Shown: piece after piece, positions 7,801 to 16,660 of the stretch
Layout: each line of letters opens with the position of its first letter
Numbering within the stretch: position 1 is the first letter of the stretch
Assembly (NCBI RefSeq): GCF_001742165.1
Contig: NZ_CP016442.1
Span: 3,100,001 to 3,164,000, forward strand
Source: Burkholderia stabilis
GTDB taxonomy: Bacteria; Pseudomonadota; Gammaproteobacteria; Burkholderiales; Burkholderiaceae
Length of the DNA: 64,000 nucleotides
Reading direction: 5' to 3'
Notes under the pieces: generated by a model
What the model was told of the DNA's origin: nothing
Databases searched by the model: none
Seen by the model: only the letters and a program-made list of their open reading frames with translations
Made by a program: the position numbers and the translations under genes

Positions 7801-10800
7801 ATGGCCACATTGCCTCTCTCGTTGCCGGCATATGCCGAGCTCTTCTGCTTATCGAACTTCACTTTCTTGGAAGGGGCTTCGCATGCGGAGGAGCTGGTCA
7901 AGCGAGCCGCTCAACTGGGTTACTCTGGGATTGCCATCACAGACGAATGCTCTTTGGCGGGGGTTGTCCGGGCGCATGTAGCTGCCAAGGATCTAAATTT
8001 TCCGTTGGTCATCGGGTCATACTTCAAGTTGACTCAAGCCGATTCGTCGCCTGCCCTTGACCTGATCTTGCTTGCCCAGAACCGCGAAGGGTACGGCAAT
8101 CTGTCCGAGCTCATCACGCTGGCACTCATGCGATCACCCAAAGGTGGATATCGCCTCACGCCACAGGACCTCTCGAAACCGGAGAAGGCGCATGCCCATC
8201 TGAGAGGCATGCCAGGATGCCTCGCGATCTTGATCCCCAAGTTCCCCGCGAAGCCGGAAGCGCTGGACGCTCAAGTTGAGTGGCTGTTGGAGACGTTCCC
8301 AGGGCGTGCATGGGTCGGCCTATGTCTGCATCAGCGCGCAATGGACAATCCCCATGCTGGTGTTGTCGAGCACATAGCGTATGGCAACGGTGTCCCAGTA
8401 GTTGCGGTCGGGCATGTAACCATGCATGTCCGTTCCAGGAAGCCGCTGCAGGACACAATGACGGCGATCCGTATAGGCAAGCCCGTCGCAGAATGCGGCT
8501 ATGAGCTTGCACCGAATGCCGAGCAGCATCTGCGGTCGCGGATGCGCTTGGCGCATCTCCATCATCCAAACGCGTTAAACGAGACGGTCGCGATTCTTTC
8601 ACGTTGCGGGTTCTCGCTCGATGAGTTGCGTTACGAGTACCCCGATGAACTAGTGCCGGCTGGGCTCACACCAACTGAATATCTGCGGCAGGAAACATAC
8701 ATTGGAGCGCATCGTCGCTTCTCGAGCGGCATCCCTCTCAACGTGCAGACGCAGCTCGAACATGAGCTCGAACTCATCACGGATTTGAGCTATGAGCCAT
8801 ATTTTTTGACGGTGTACGACATCGTCAAATTTGCGCGCAGCGAAGGAATTCTTTGTCAGGGACGTGGGTCAGCAGCCAATTCTGCGGTCTGTTATTGCCT
8901 TGGCATAACGGAGGTGGACCCTGCGCGATCGACGATGCTGTTTGAACGATTTATCAGCCGGGAACGCAATAGTCCACCCGACATAGATGTCGATTTCGAG
9001 CATCAAAAAAGAGAAATCGTTATGCAATACATCTATCGAAAGTATGGACGTGACCGCGCAGCTATCGCTGCTGCTGTATCGACATACCGTGCGCGAGGTG
9101 TGCTGCGGGACGTAGGGAAAGCAGTCGGTGTTGATGCTCAGATTGTCGATCGAGTTGCCAAGGCGCACCACTGGTTCGACGGCACGGCAGATTTGCTCGA
9201 GCGATTTTCAGAGTCAGGGCTGGATCCATCGGCACCCATCATTCAAACTTGGGCATCGCTGGCCGCGCAGCTGCATGGTTTTCCTCGACATCTTTCCCAG
9301 CACTCCGGTGGCTTTGTGATCAGTCGAGGCAAGTTGTCACGCCTTGTACCGATCGAGAACGCGGCAATGCAGGACCGTAGCGTGATTCAGTGGGATAAGG
9401 ATGACCTTGAGTCGCTCGGGTTGCTCAAAGTGGATGTGTTGGCGTTGGGAATGCTGAGCGTCATTCGCCGTGCGCTTGACCTCATATCCCTGCACCGTGG
9501 TGAACCGTTTGAGATGCAGGATATCCCGTCAGAGGATCCGGAGACGTATGACATGATCTCTAACGCGGATACGATTGGCGTATTTCAGATCGAGTCGAGA
9601 GCGCAACAGTCGATGTTGCCACGATTGAAGCCACGGACGTTCTACGACCTCGTGATTGAGGTGGCGATCGTGCGTCCTGGTCCGATTCAAGGTGGTGCTG
9701 TCCATCCGTATTTGAAGCGACGTCAAGGAATAGATCCGGTTAGCTATCCGAGCAAGGATCTGGAAACAGCACTAGCTCGAACGCTCGGCGTGCCGATTTT
9801 CCAGGAACAAGTGATGCAGGTCGCAATTCTCGCGGCCGGTTTTTCTCCCGGTGAGGCCGACGGACTACGGCGCGCGATGGCAGCCTGGAAGCGCAAAGGC
9901 GGGCTGGAGCCCTATCACGATCGCCTAGTGAGTGGCATGTTGATACGAGGCTACGAAAGAGAATTTGCAGAAGCGATCTTTGCTCAGATAAAGGGGTTTG
10001 CCGACTATGGCTTCCCGGAAAGCCATGCGGCAAGCTTTGCGTTGCTTGTCTATGTCAGCAGCTGGTTGAAATGTCACGAGCCAGAGGCGTTTCTTGTATC
10101 GTTACTGAATAGCCAGCCAATGGGGTTCTACTCGCCCTCACAGCTTATCCAGGACGCGAAACGTCATGGGGTTACGGTCTTGCCTGCAGATGTCGCGATC
10201 AGCAACTGGGAGTCGTCTCTGGAATATCCAGAGGTGGATGGGCGTCCAGTTGTTCGGCTTGGCCTCTCTCTTCTGCATGGGATGCGAGCGGAGGCGGCTG
10301 ATCGCATTGAAATGGCCCGAGCTGTTGAGCCTTTTTCGTCAACGATTGATCTGGCTCGGCGGGCTCAGCTGGATCGACACGATTTGCATGTTCTGGCTCG
10401 ATCCGATGCACTTGTGTCGCTGGCTGGCGGTCGTCGAAGTGCGCTGTGGGAATCCGTTGTCGCTGCTCCGGACAAGGATCTGCTTGCTTCAGCAAATGTG
10501 GTTGATGAAACACCTGATCTCGGATGGGCATCCGAAGGGGACGAGATACAGAGTGACTACCAGTCTATGGGGCTGACGCTGCGACGACACCCCCTAGCGT
10601 TGCTGCGTCCGATGCTACATGCGAGGAAGCTCATGCCGGCCGCTACGTTAAACACCTACCCAAACGGAAGGCTCGCGCGTGCATGTGGGTTGGTCACCGT
10701 ACGACAGCGGCCGGGAACTGCGAAAGGCGTAATCTTCGTCACGCTTGAGGACGAAACCGGAAACGTGAACGTTATTATCTGGCCGAAGTTGATGGAGATG

Positions 10801-10950
10801 CAGCGTAAGGAAGTCCTTGGTGCTCGGCTGCTAGCGGCGTTGGGCGTTTGGCAAAGTGTTGACGGGGTGCAACATCTGGTTGCCAAGCGTCTGGTGGATC
10901 TCTCCCATCTTCTAGGCGAGTTGCCGACGGTCAGTCGTAACTTTCACTAG
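7801..10950 (+). CDS. dnaE2: island-encoded intact DnaE2 error-prone polymerase
   Basis: A complete 1049-residue DnaE2, homologous over its full length to the broken host gene but clearly diverged and of lower GC. It has the PHP domain (YAELFCLSNFTFLEGASHAEEL), CQGRGSAANSAVCYCLGIT, the catalytic PPDIDVDFEH motif near residue 395, the FPRHLSQHSGGFVISRG and VRPGPIQGGAVHPYLKRR segments, and the C-terminal OB-fold ending LPTVSRNFH like the host's. The start aligns with the host N-terminus (ATLPLSLPAYAEL); an in-frame ATG 54 bp upstream is less likely. It lies in the orientation of imuAB, 215 bp past the break, so SOS transcripts could read into it. I found no LexA box of its own. It is probably the working polymerase of this strain's mutasome. 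Confidence 0.93.
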   Translation: MATLPLSLPAYAELFCLSNFTFLEGASHAEELVKRAAQLGYSGIAITDECSLAGVVRAHVAAKDLNFPLVIGSYFKLTQADSSPALDLILLAQNREGYGNLSELITLALMRSPKGGYRLTPQDLSKPEKAHAHLRGMPGCLAILIPKFPAKPEALDAQVEWLLETFPGRAWVGLCLHQRAMDNPHAGVVEHIAYGNGVPVVAVGHVTMHVRSRKPLQDTMTAIRIGKPVAECGYELAPNAEQHLRSRMRLAHLHHPNALNETVAILSRCGFSLDELRYEYPDELVPAGLTPTEYLRQETYIGAHRRFSSGIPLNVQTQLEHELELITDLSYEPYFLTVYDIVKFARSEGILCQGRGSAANSAVCYCLGITEVDPARSTMLFERFISRERNSPPDIDVDFEHQKREIVMQYIYRKYGRDRAAIAAAVSTYRARGVLRDVGKAVGVDAQIVDRVAKAHHWFDGTADLLERFSESGLDPSAPIIQTWASLAAQLHGFPRHLSQHSGGFVISRGKLSRLVPIENAAMQDRSVIQWDKDDLESLGLLKVDVLALGMLSVIRRALDLISLHRGEPFEMQDIPSEDPETYDMISNADTIGVFQIESRAQQSMLPRLKPRTFYDLVIEVAIVRPGPIQGGAVHPYLKRRQGIDPVSYPSKDLETALARTLGVPIFQEQVMQVAILAAGFSPGEADGLRRAMAAWKRKGGLEPYHDRLVSGMLIRGYEREFAEAIFAQIKGFADYGFPESHAASFALLVYVSSWLKCHEPEAFLVSLLNSQPMGFYSPSQLIQDAKRHGVTVLPADVAISNWESSLEYPEVDGRPVVRLGLSLLHGMRAEAADRIEMARAVEPFSSTIDLARRAQLDRHDLHVLARSDALVSLAGGRRSALWESVVAAPDKDLLASANVVDETPDLGWASEGDEIQSDYQSMGLTLRRHPLALLRPMLHARKLMPAATLNTYPNGRLARACGLVTVRQRPGTAKGVIFVTLEDETGNVNVIIWPKLMEMQRKEVLGARLLAALGVWQSVDGVQHLVAKRLVDLSHLLGELPTVSRNFH

Positions 10951-10977
10951 AGAGAAATCAAGGAGGAGGCGTACACG

Positions 10978-12228
10978 ATGTCGATACAAAGCGTTGAGAG
11001 CAGATGCATCTACTGTTCGAGCCTCGGGCCATTCAGTGACGAGCATATGATTCCTGCGGGGCTAGGTGCCGACGACAACCGGTATCTACTTCGCGACATG
11101 GTGTGCGAGACGTGCAACACAACCGTTTTCTCGCCACTCGAACTCGAGTGGTTGCGGAACTCGCCGACGGCGATTGGCCGAATTTTTATGCAGGCAAAGG
11201 GGAGAAAGCGGGGTAACAAGAAAAACCCTCCGAAACTAGGCGCGGCAACGCAGATCCTTGTTACCCCTGAGGGTTACACTGCCGAAGCAGAAATCGGCTA
11301 CCAAGGTAAGGCGACGATTCTTCCGCAGATGATTCTCGTCGATGAGCATCAGTGCAGTGTGACGGGATCAAACAAAGAGGAGTTCGACCGGTTCATTTCG
11401 CAGGTTCAAGAAGGGTTCGGGTCATCAATCACATGTGCGTCCAAGCTCGACGAGACGGCAACACACAAGTTCCAAATCGCAACATTTGTATGGGAAGACG
11501 GGCGCTACATCGAGCACCATCAAGTGGACGCAGACAAGCTACCTGCTTCTTGTTTGCTGTACCTTCCCATCGCTCCAAATGAGCACGGAAAATTCACGTC
11601 CAACAGCAGACTTTTCCGACGTCCGAACGGACAAATAGTATTGCGTCTCAGAAGAGACCTACAGCTCGGCAGTGCGCTGGCCGCATTCCGAAAAGTTGGT
11701 GAGAGCCTCGATCTATCGACGCTTGTCGAAGGCGAACTCAAGAATCCACTTGTCAACATTGGCTTCTCGTTTCAACCGGAAGTGACCGGCCGAGTACTCG
11801 CCAAGACGGGACTCAATATTCTCGGACATCTCCTGGGAGTGAACTATGTTGGGCACCCGGCCTTCCAGAGCATTAAGGAATCGATTACGACCGGTAGGCC
11901 ATCCATTCCTCCCTACACGGACGAAGCGAAGGCCCCGTTTCGAATGTTATTTTCTGGGCTGCCCGACACACACCATGGCTTCATGCTCTCGGCTCACCCA
12001 TGGCACGAACAAACATGTGGTATCGGATTGGCAACACGGTTGTATGGATCCCAGGTGGGAGTTGTGCCTCTCGCCCACGGCCTACCTCACCCGCCAATTG
12101 ATCTGCCAGTGATATTCACCGTCGACTATGGTGCCCATCTCATTGAGCAATACAGCCTAACGGAATACATGCGAAAGTATCCAATCACACCTTCGTCACT
12201 CGGCGGCAACCACGTACTGTCCGGTTAG
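10978..12228 (+). CDS. HNH-endonuclease-like protein
   Basis: A 416-residue protein preceded by a strong GGAGGAGG ribosome binding site and only 27 bp after the island dnaE2, so probably co-transcribed with it. The N-terminus has a C-x2-C pair (CIYCSSLG), the sequence FSDEHMIPAGLG and a second C-x2-C pair (CETCN). This Cys2-[D/E]H-Cys2 layout is that of zinc-binding HNH nucleases. The remaining ~350 residues are not recognisable to me. It may be a restriction or defence nuclease, or an accessory factor of the island; activity is not shown. Confidence 0.65.
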   Translation: MSIQSVESRCIYCSSLGPFSDEHMIPAGLGADDNRYLLRDMVCETCNTTVFSPLELEWLRNSPTAIGRIFMQAKGRKRGNKKNPPKLGAATQILVTPEGYTAEAEIGYQGKATILPQMILVDEHQCSVTGSNKEEFDRFISQVQEGFGSSITCASKLDETATHKFQIATFVWEDGRYIEHHQVDADKLPASCLLYLPIAPNEHGKFTSNSRLFRRPNGQIVLRLRRDLQLGSALAAFRKVGESLDLSTLVEGELKNPLVNIGFSFQPEVTGRVLAKTGLNILGHLLGVNYVGHPAFQSIKESITTGRPSIPPYTDEAKAPFRMLFSGLPDTHHGFMLSAHPWHEQTCGIGLATRLYGSQVGVVPLAHGLPHPPIDLPVIFTVDYGAHLIEQYSLTEYMRKYPITPSSLGGNHVLSG

Positions 12229-12501
12229 GCTTGCCTACGGAGAATGGAAATTTTCACTAAGGTATTTCTTGAGATAGCATGTCTGCGAGCACGCGCCTCA
12301 TACTATCTTGATGAATCCGGGTGCTTAGCGCCGCGGGATGTGGGGATCTGGGAGTACGATGACTAGCCCCGTGAGGCAGTGCACCTCTGCTCCGCCGTGA
12401 ACCACCGCATAAAAATGACGAGCAGCTTGAGCTCACATGGCAAGAACTCGGGAACATACGTCTCAGACCATTCGTGTTGCCGGCACTTACTTCTGACGAC
12501 A

Positions 12502-14223
12502 ATGGAAGACAATCTAGATCACGCGATGTTGGTTCAAGCGCTCCGCGACGTTATCGACGATCCTTCGGCGCTTCTTACGAGGCTGAAGGTGCATGCACTG
12601 GAATCTAGAGATATTCTCCATGCGCCGGTGTATGACGCAGCTGCCGAACTGAATGCTGAAGAGTCCTCGTTTTTCCGGGCAGTGGCTCGCGCCGCTAGAC
12701 AAGGACTTCCGAAGCATGAAATCACAACATTCATGTTTCCAGCGGTTGCGCTCTGTCAGCACGGTGATCCCCCGGCCGTTGTAGATATGCTTGTCGCCTT
12801 CGCGGAAACGTGGGGCGCGTCTCCAGTCGACTCAGTACATGTCGTCTCGAAAGTATTCTCGAACATCCCCACGCTTTCGTATGCCTGCACCGACATGGCA
12901 TTAGGAGGCACCGGATCGCTCTCAAAAATTGCGCCAACACTAGCAGTGGCCACAGCAGCATCCGAGGGCCTCGCTGCAATTCCGTATCTACTGGACTTGG
13001 CGGAGTCCCGGGATGCCGCACATGCGCATGCTGGCTTGGCAGGGCTTTGCGCAGTTGACGCTGATAGGTGGCCAGAAGCTAGCGTGTATATCGACCGGGT
13101 GATGGCGGTTGCAACGAAGGCCATCAGTGAGGAAGGCATCCAGTATCTGGGATACCGATTACTCAATCACATCTCCCTTGTTGATAAGCGAGTCGATCAA
13201 CTGCTGCTCGATGCCATGGGTGCCGGTAACGAAACGGCTCAGGTCGAAACGGTGCAGTGGCTCAGGTTTACGGCGCGCGATCGCGATCCTGGGTATGTTG
13301 CTCGCGTGCTCGAAATACTCGTGCCTGCATCTTTGGAGAACCGCGATATCCGAGATGTGGTGGAGGCGTCCATCATTAGCCTCATGTTTCACCGTGAGAC
13401 ACGAGCAGTTGGCTTATCGGCAATCGACCATATTGGGTGCCTTCTGCCGGGGAGGTCTCTCGAGGACGAATTTCGCCAACTCTACAACGCAATAATTTCG
13501 GATAACGATAGATATGTTCAAGTCGTTTCGCGTTGGCTGCTGATGTCCGACATATCGATTGCAGCGCTAAGGTCTGTCCTGGCGTTCGCGCAAACGGCGC
13601 CACACCGACTATTGCCAGATGTTCTGAGCTTCTCCCGAGCAGACGAACGAGAGCGCGTGAGAGCTGTTCGACGGTTGCTTGGACTTTGCTATAACGGCGC
13701 GGCGATCGCTGGATTTTTGTGCGAGCTCGCGATCCATGATTCGACAGAAAGCTGGGCTTTGAGGGCCTTTTCAGACGTTCTGGAAAACTATCTTCGAATC
13801 GAGTATCCCGCAGAAACGCGGACGTTCCTGGAAACACGACTCGAGCAAACGCCAGCGCGCAGCAAACTTCACCGCGAGATAGCCAGAGGACTGAAGCTCA
13901 TTCGAGAATGGGACAAGGTCTTGCGTAGCTTGCCCAACCTCAGGGAGCTTCAGCCTCGTCAAGAACAGCTGGTCACCCTAAATCTTGCCGATCGAAAGCG
14001 TAATCGTGAGATCGGTCGTGACGTCCGTCAGAGATCGATCTTTTCGATGCTTGCCAACCAAGTCTGCATTAAACAGGGGCAAGGCGTGGTGACGAAGATG
14101 CCAGACGGCACCAGTACTATCACCCCGCTCAGACCGCATTCAGTAACATTCGAGGTCCCTGGTTCCGAAGCCTCCGATCCGCTGTTGGGACAACTTCGAC
14201 GTCTCCGCTACTTATCTGATTGA
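12502..14223 (+). CDS. helical-repeat protein, first gene of a two-gene module
   Basis: A 573-residue protein of unknown function. Its sequence is a succession of amphipathic helices with HEAT/ARM-like periodicity (for example PAVVDMLVAFAETWG, AAIPYLLDLAESRDAAHAHAGLAGL and RDVVEASIISLMFH), suggesting a scaffold of alpha-solenoid type; I recognise no enzyme motif. The start at 12502 (MEDNLDHAML) was chosen because the upstream in-frame stretch looks non-coding; no clear ribosome binding site is visible, so the start is uncertain. The stop is 2 bp before the next ATG, showing strong coupling with the nuclease-like gene. The 273 bp before it probably contain a promoter. Confidence 0.6.
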   Translation: MEDNLDHAMLVQALRDVIDDPSALLTRLKVHALESRDILHAPVYDAAAELNAEESSFFRAVARAARQGLPKHEITTFMFPAVALCQHGDPPAVVDMLVAFAETWGASPVDSVHVVSKVFSNIPTLSYACTDMALGGTGSLSKIAPTLAVATAASEGLAAIPYLLDLAESRDAAHAHAGLAGLCAVDADRWPEASVYIDRVMAVATKAISEEGIQYLGYRLLNHISLVDKRVDQLLLDAMGAGNETAQVETVQWLRFTARDRDPGYVARVLEILVPASLENRDIRDVVEASIISLMFHRETRAVGLSAIDHIGCLLPGRSLEDEFRQLYNAIISDNDRYVQVVSRWLLMSDISIAALRSVLAFAQTAPHRLLPDVLSFSRADERERVRAVRRLLGLCYNGAAIAGFLCELAIHDSTESWALRAFSDVLENYLRIEYPAETRTFLETRLEQTPARSKLHREIARGLKLIREWDKVLRSLPNLRELQPRQEQLVTLNLADRKRNREIGRDVRQRSIFSMLANQVCIKQGQGVVTKMPDGTSTITPLRPHSVTFEVPGSEASDPLLGQLRRLRYLSD

Positions 14224-14225
14224 CT

Positions 14226-15950
14226 ATGAGTCTCGATCTGCTCCTGGAAGAGTACCTCGCAACAATGCGTGAGGAGGGTGAGCTCGACGCGTTTCTCCCG
14301 TTACTTACCACCGCTATGGGTCACGAAACAGCATCGAAGCCGCAGCGTGGTGTACGTCAGAGTGGTGTCGACATCGTAACGGTCGGAAAGGATCTAGATG
14401 GCGTCCGGAAAGTCTTTCTGTGGCTCGTCAAGTGCGGAGATGTTGACCGAAGCGCATGGTCAAGCGGCCCTCAGGCTATACGTCCGTCGTTGGAAGAGAT
14501 AGTCGATGTGTTCGTCAAAGCGAATCTCGCCCCTTCACACAAGCGCCTGCCGAAAAAGGTGATGATCACGACGAACGGGCACTTCAAACAGGAGGTGCTG
14601 CAACAAATCAGTGGTTACCTCGTCGAGTACGAGGCGAAGCACAGTGTAGAAACCATGCAGGTCAATGGGAGCACCCTTGCCAAATGGACAGAAGCATTCA
14701 TGCTGGACGAGTACGTGCTCGGTGCGGAAAGGCAGAGCTTGGTGCGACGGGCTCTTGCCAACGTGGAGACTCCGGAACACTCTATTAGCCACGCTCGTCA
14801 GCTTGTCACCGATACATTCGAGGCAGTTGCGAAGCTTGGCAGCAGTACACGTGCACGCTCAAGAAAGGTTCTTGCTTTGATGCGCGCCGTCACCCTCTTC
14901 AATGCGGTCCTTTTGGCATGGGCAAGGCAGGCAGACAACTTAGAGAGTGCGTACCTGTGCGCGGAGTTCACGTTGCTAGCTGGTTGGTCGCATCTGCATG
15001 GTAGTGAGTGGATCGAACGTGATGATGTGCAAAGAATATATGCCGGATATGTCGATCACTATATTGGCGTCGCGCATCAATACCATACGAAGGTCGCCCC
15101 CTACTATCATGTGGAGGCGTCGTTCGCTTCCGCACTTCGTGAAAACACACTTGTCGTCGAGCGAGTCTTTGAGGAAATCGGTCGCCTAGGTACGACAGCT
15201 TGTGTTCTATTTTATATAGCAAGGGCTTATCAAAACTCCGATGCGAACAACATGGCTCGTGACCTCTGCGGCCACCTCAGTGATCTGATAGAGACGCACA
15301 CGGTATCCGGGTCGCCGTGCTACGACAAGCAGACGGTCGACATTTCCTGTGCCATCGCAGCATTGATCATGAACGATCGACACGACGATGCTGGAGTCTG
15401 GTTGCATAACCTGATTTTTCGCCTGCGAGACGCGAAGCGACTAGGGCGTTACGTGCCCCTGAGCACTGACTCTTACGATGATTTGGTTGCGATCCGATAC
15501 GAGCATCTGGAGATGAGCGATGAGCTTACGCAGGTGTCGACACTGATTCCGGCGTTGGCGCTGTGGTGCGAAAGGCTCGGTATGCAGGCTGAGTACGACG
15601 GTCTCGTGCAACAGGTCGCACCGTTGTACGACAAAACGACGCTCAACGTATGGTTTTGTGGCACCGAATTCGAGAGTGATATGGTGGACCCATACAAGCT
15701 CATGGCAAGCGGGTTTGCTGAGGTCGTTAGGCTACCAGCTCGCATGGGCGAACTTTCTTCGACACTGCAAAGGATGCCTGATGGGGTGCCGAAGCTGGCA
15801 GATTTGCGTGCGTCGAAATACGGTATGCCATGGATCGCGTTATTGGCAGCACGTCATTGGCATCTCCAGTTACCACATGATCTCATTTTTTGCCTGACAA
15901 ACATTGCGCGTGAAGCCAGTCCCCAAGGCCAGACTGGCAGCGAGGTTTGA
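14226..15950 (+). CDS. putative restriction-endonuclease-like protein with helical C-terminus
   Basis: A 574-residue protein translationally coupled to the preceding gene (2-bp gap). The first ~160 residues look like a nuclease-fold domain: RGVRQSGVDIVTVG supplies an aspartate after a glycine-rich turn, then VFLWLVKCGDV ends in a lysine in the place of the (D/E/Q)xK motif, followed by KVMITTNGHFKQEVLQQI, a pattern seen in Mrr-type and related domains. The acidic residue before the lysine is missing (leucine), so it may be degenerate or my alignment may be wrong. The C-terminal ~400 residues are helical (AARQADNLESAYLCAEF and following). Together with its partner it is a candidate anti-phage system. 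Confidence 0.55.
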   Translation: MSLDLLLEEYLATMREEGELDAFLPLLTTAMGHETASKPQRGVRQSGVDIVTVGKDLDGVRKVFLWLVKCGDVDRSAWSSGPQAIRPSLEEIVDVFVKANLAPSHKRLPKKVMITTNGHFKQEVLQQISGYLVEYEAKHSVETMQVNGSTLAKWTEAFMLDEYVLGAERQSLVRRALANVETPEHSISHARQLVTDTFEAVAKLGSSTRARSRKVLALMRAVTLFNAVLLAWARQADNLESAYLCAEFTLLAGWSHLHGSEWIERDDVQRIYAGYVDHYIGVAHQYHTKVAPYYHVEASFASALRENTLVVERVFEEIGRLGTTACVLFYIARAYQNSDANNMARDLCGHLSDLIETHTVSGSPCYDKQTVDISCAIAALIMNDRHDDAGVWLHNLIFRLRDAKRLGRYVPLSTDSYDDLVAIRYEHLEMSDELTQVSTLIPALALWCERLGMQAEYDGLVQQVAPLYDKTTLNVWFCGTEFESDMVDPYKLMASGFAEVVRLPARMGELSSTLQRMPDGVPKLADLRASKYGMPWIALLAARHWHLQLPHDLIFCLTNIAREASPQGQTGSEV

Positions 15951-15952
15951 CG

Positions 15953-16660
15953 TCACTCTTGGCGTTGAGCATCTATCCACCGAACAGCTTCATTCCACTG
16001 TGCCGGCGAGAGAAGTGTCTGGATGATTCCGTCGCTTTCAAATGCGAGCCTGACCGAGTGTCCGCGACGTTGTATGTGCACCAACGCAGGTTGCTTATGA
16101 AGAATGGCTGCCAATGCATCAAGCACACACTTCGGAATGAGTGCGTTTGAGTGTTGTGGACGGAGGTCGAGCGTCAAGTCGTCTGCGGGGCCGCGGCCGA
16201 AAGCTTCGGCCAGCGAGTATGGATGCCGTAGTGAATTTTGTTCGAGGAGTTGCGCTAGTCGCCCGTTCTCCTTGCGCAGGCGTTCGTTATCTTGCTTCAG
16301 GAGATCGAGGTACAGCTTCGTTTTTGAATCCAGGTCATCTGTTGGGTAGTGTCGCGTCGCACTTACCGCTTGCATCTGTGGAGATCGCGTCTCTCTCGGT
16401 CTCGTCTGGTGGTATTCGGCGATTCGAGTTGCAATGTACGCTTTCAGGTGCGGATTGTTCTGGATCGTTTGAGCACGAGGGCTGCCGAACAGTTCAACTG
16501 TCACTGCGGCGACGCGGCTGTAGTTCATGAGACCCCGCATTGCTTCGATTCTGTCGCACGCGGCCTTGATGCGTTCTAGGCTAACTCGGGCTTTCGCACC
16601 CACCAGATCCATCAATTGCGCTAGTACCTGTTCTGCTGTTCCATCGAATTGATCAGCCAC
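15953..16660 (-). CDS. coiled-coil accessory protein of the recombinase trio (TnpC/GmtX-like position)
   Basis: A 235-residue protein whose GTG start (16660) follows an AGGA ribosome binding site and overlaps the end of the large recombinase gene by 8 bp, so it is the third gene of that operon. The middle (KTKLYLDLLKQDNERLRKENGRLAQLLEQ, shown in part) is a strong coiled coil. The C-terminal ~80 residues form a small alpha/beta-looking domain. In Tn554-type elements a small coiled-coil protein (TnpC) and in Gamma-Mobile-Trio islands GmtX accompany two tyrosine recombinases. The position and coiled coil fit that role; homology is not verified. It converges with the nuclease-like gene (2-bp gap). 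Confidence 0.6.
   Translation of the reverse strand: MADQFDGTAEQVLAQLMDLVGAKARVSLERIKAACDRIEAMRGLMNYSRVAAVTVELFGSPRAQTIQNNPHLKAYIATRIAEYHQTRPRETRSPQMQAVSATRHYPTDDLDSKTKLYLDLLKQDNERLRKENGRLAQLLEQNSLRHPYSLAEAFGRGPADDLTLDLRPQHSNALIPKCVLDALAAILHKQPALVHIQRRGHSVRLAFESDGIIQTLLSPAQWNEAVRWIDAQRQE

Noticed and set aside
7801..10950. Recent tandem duplication of host dnaE2
   Set aside because: The island copy is clearly diverged in protein and base composition from the split gene, so it came from another source.
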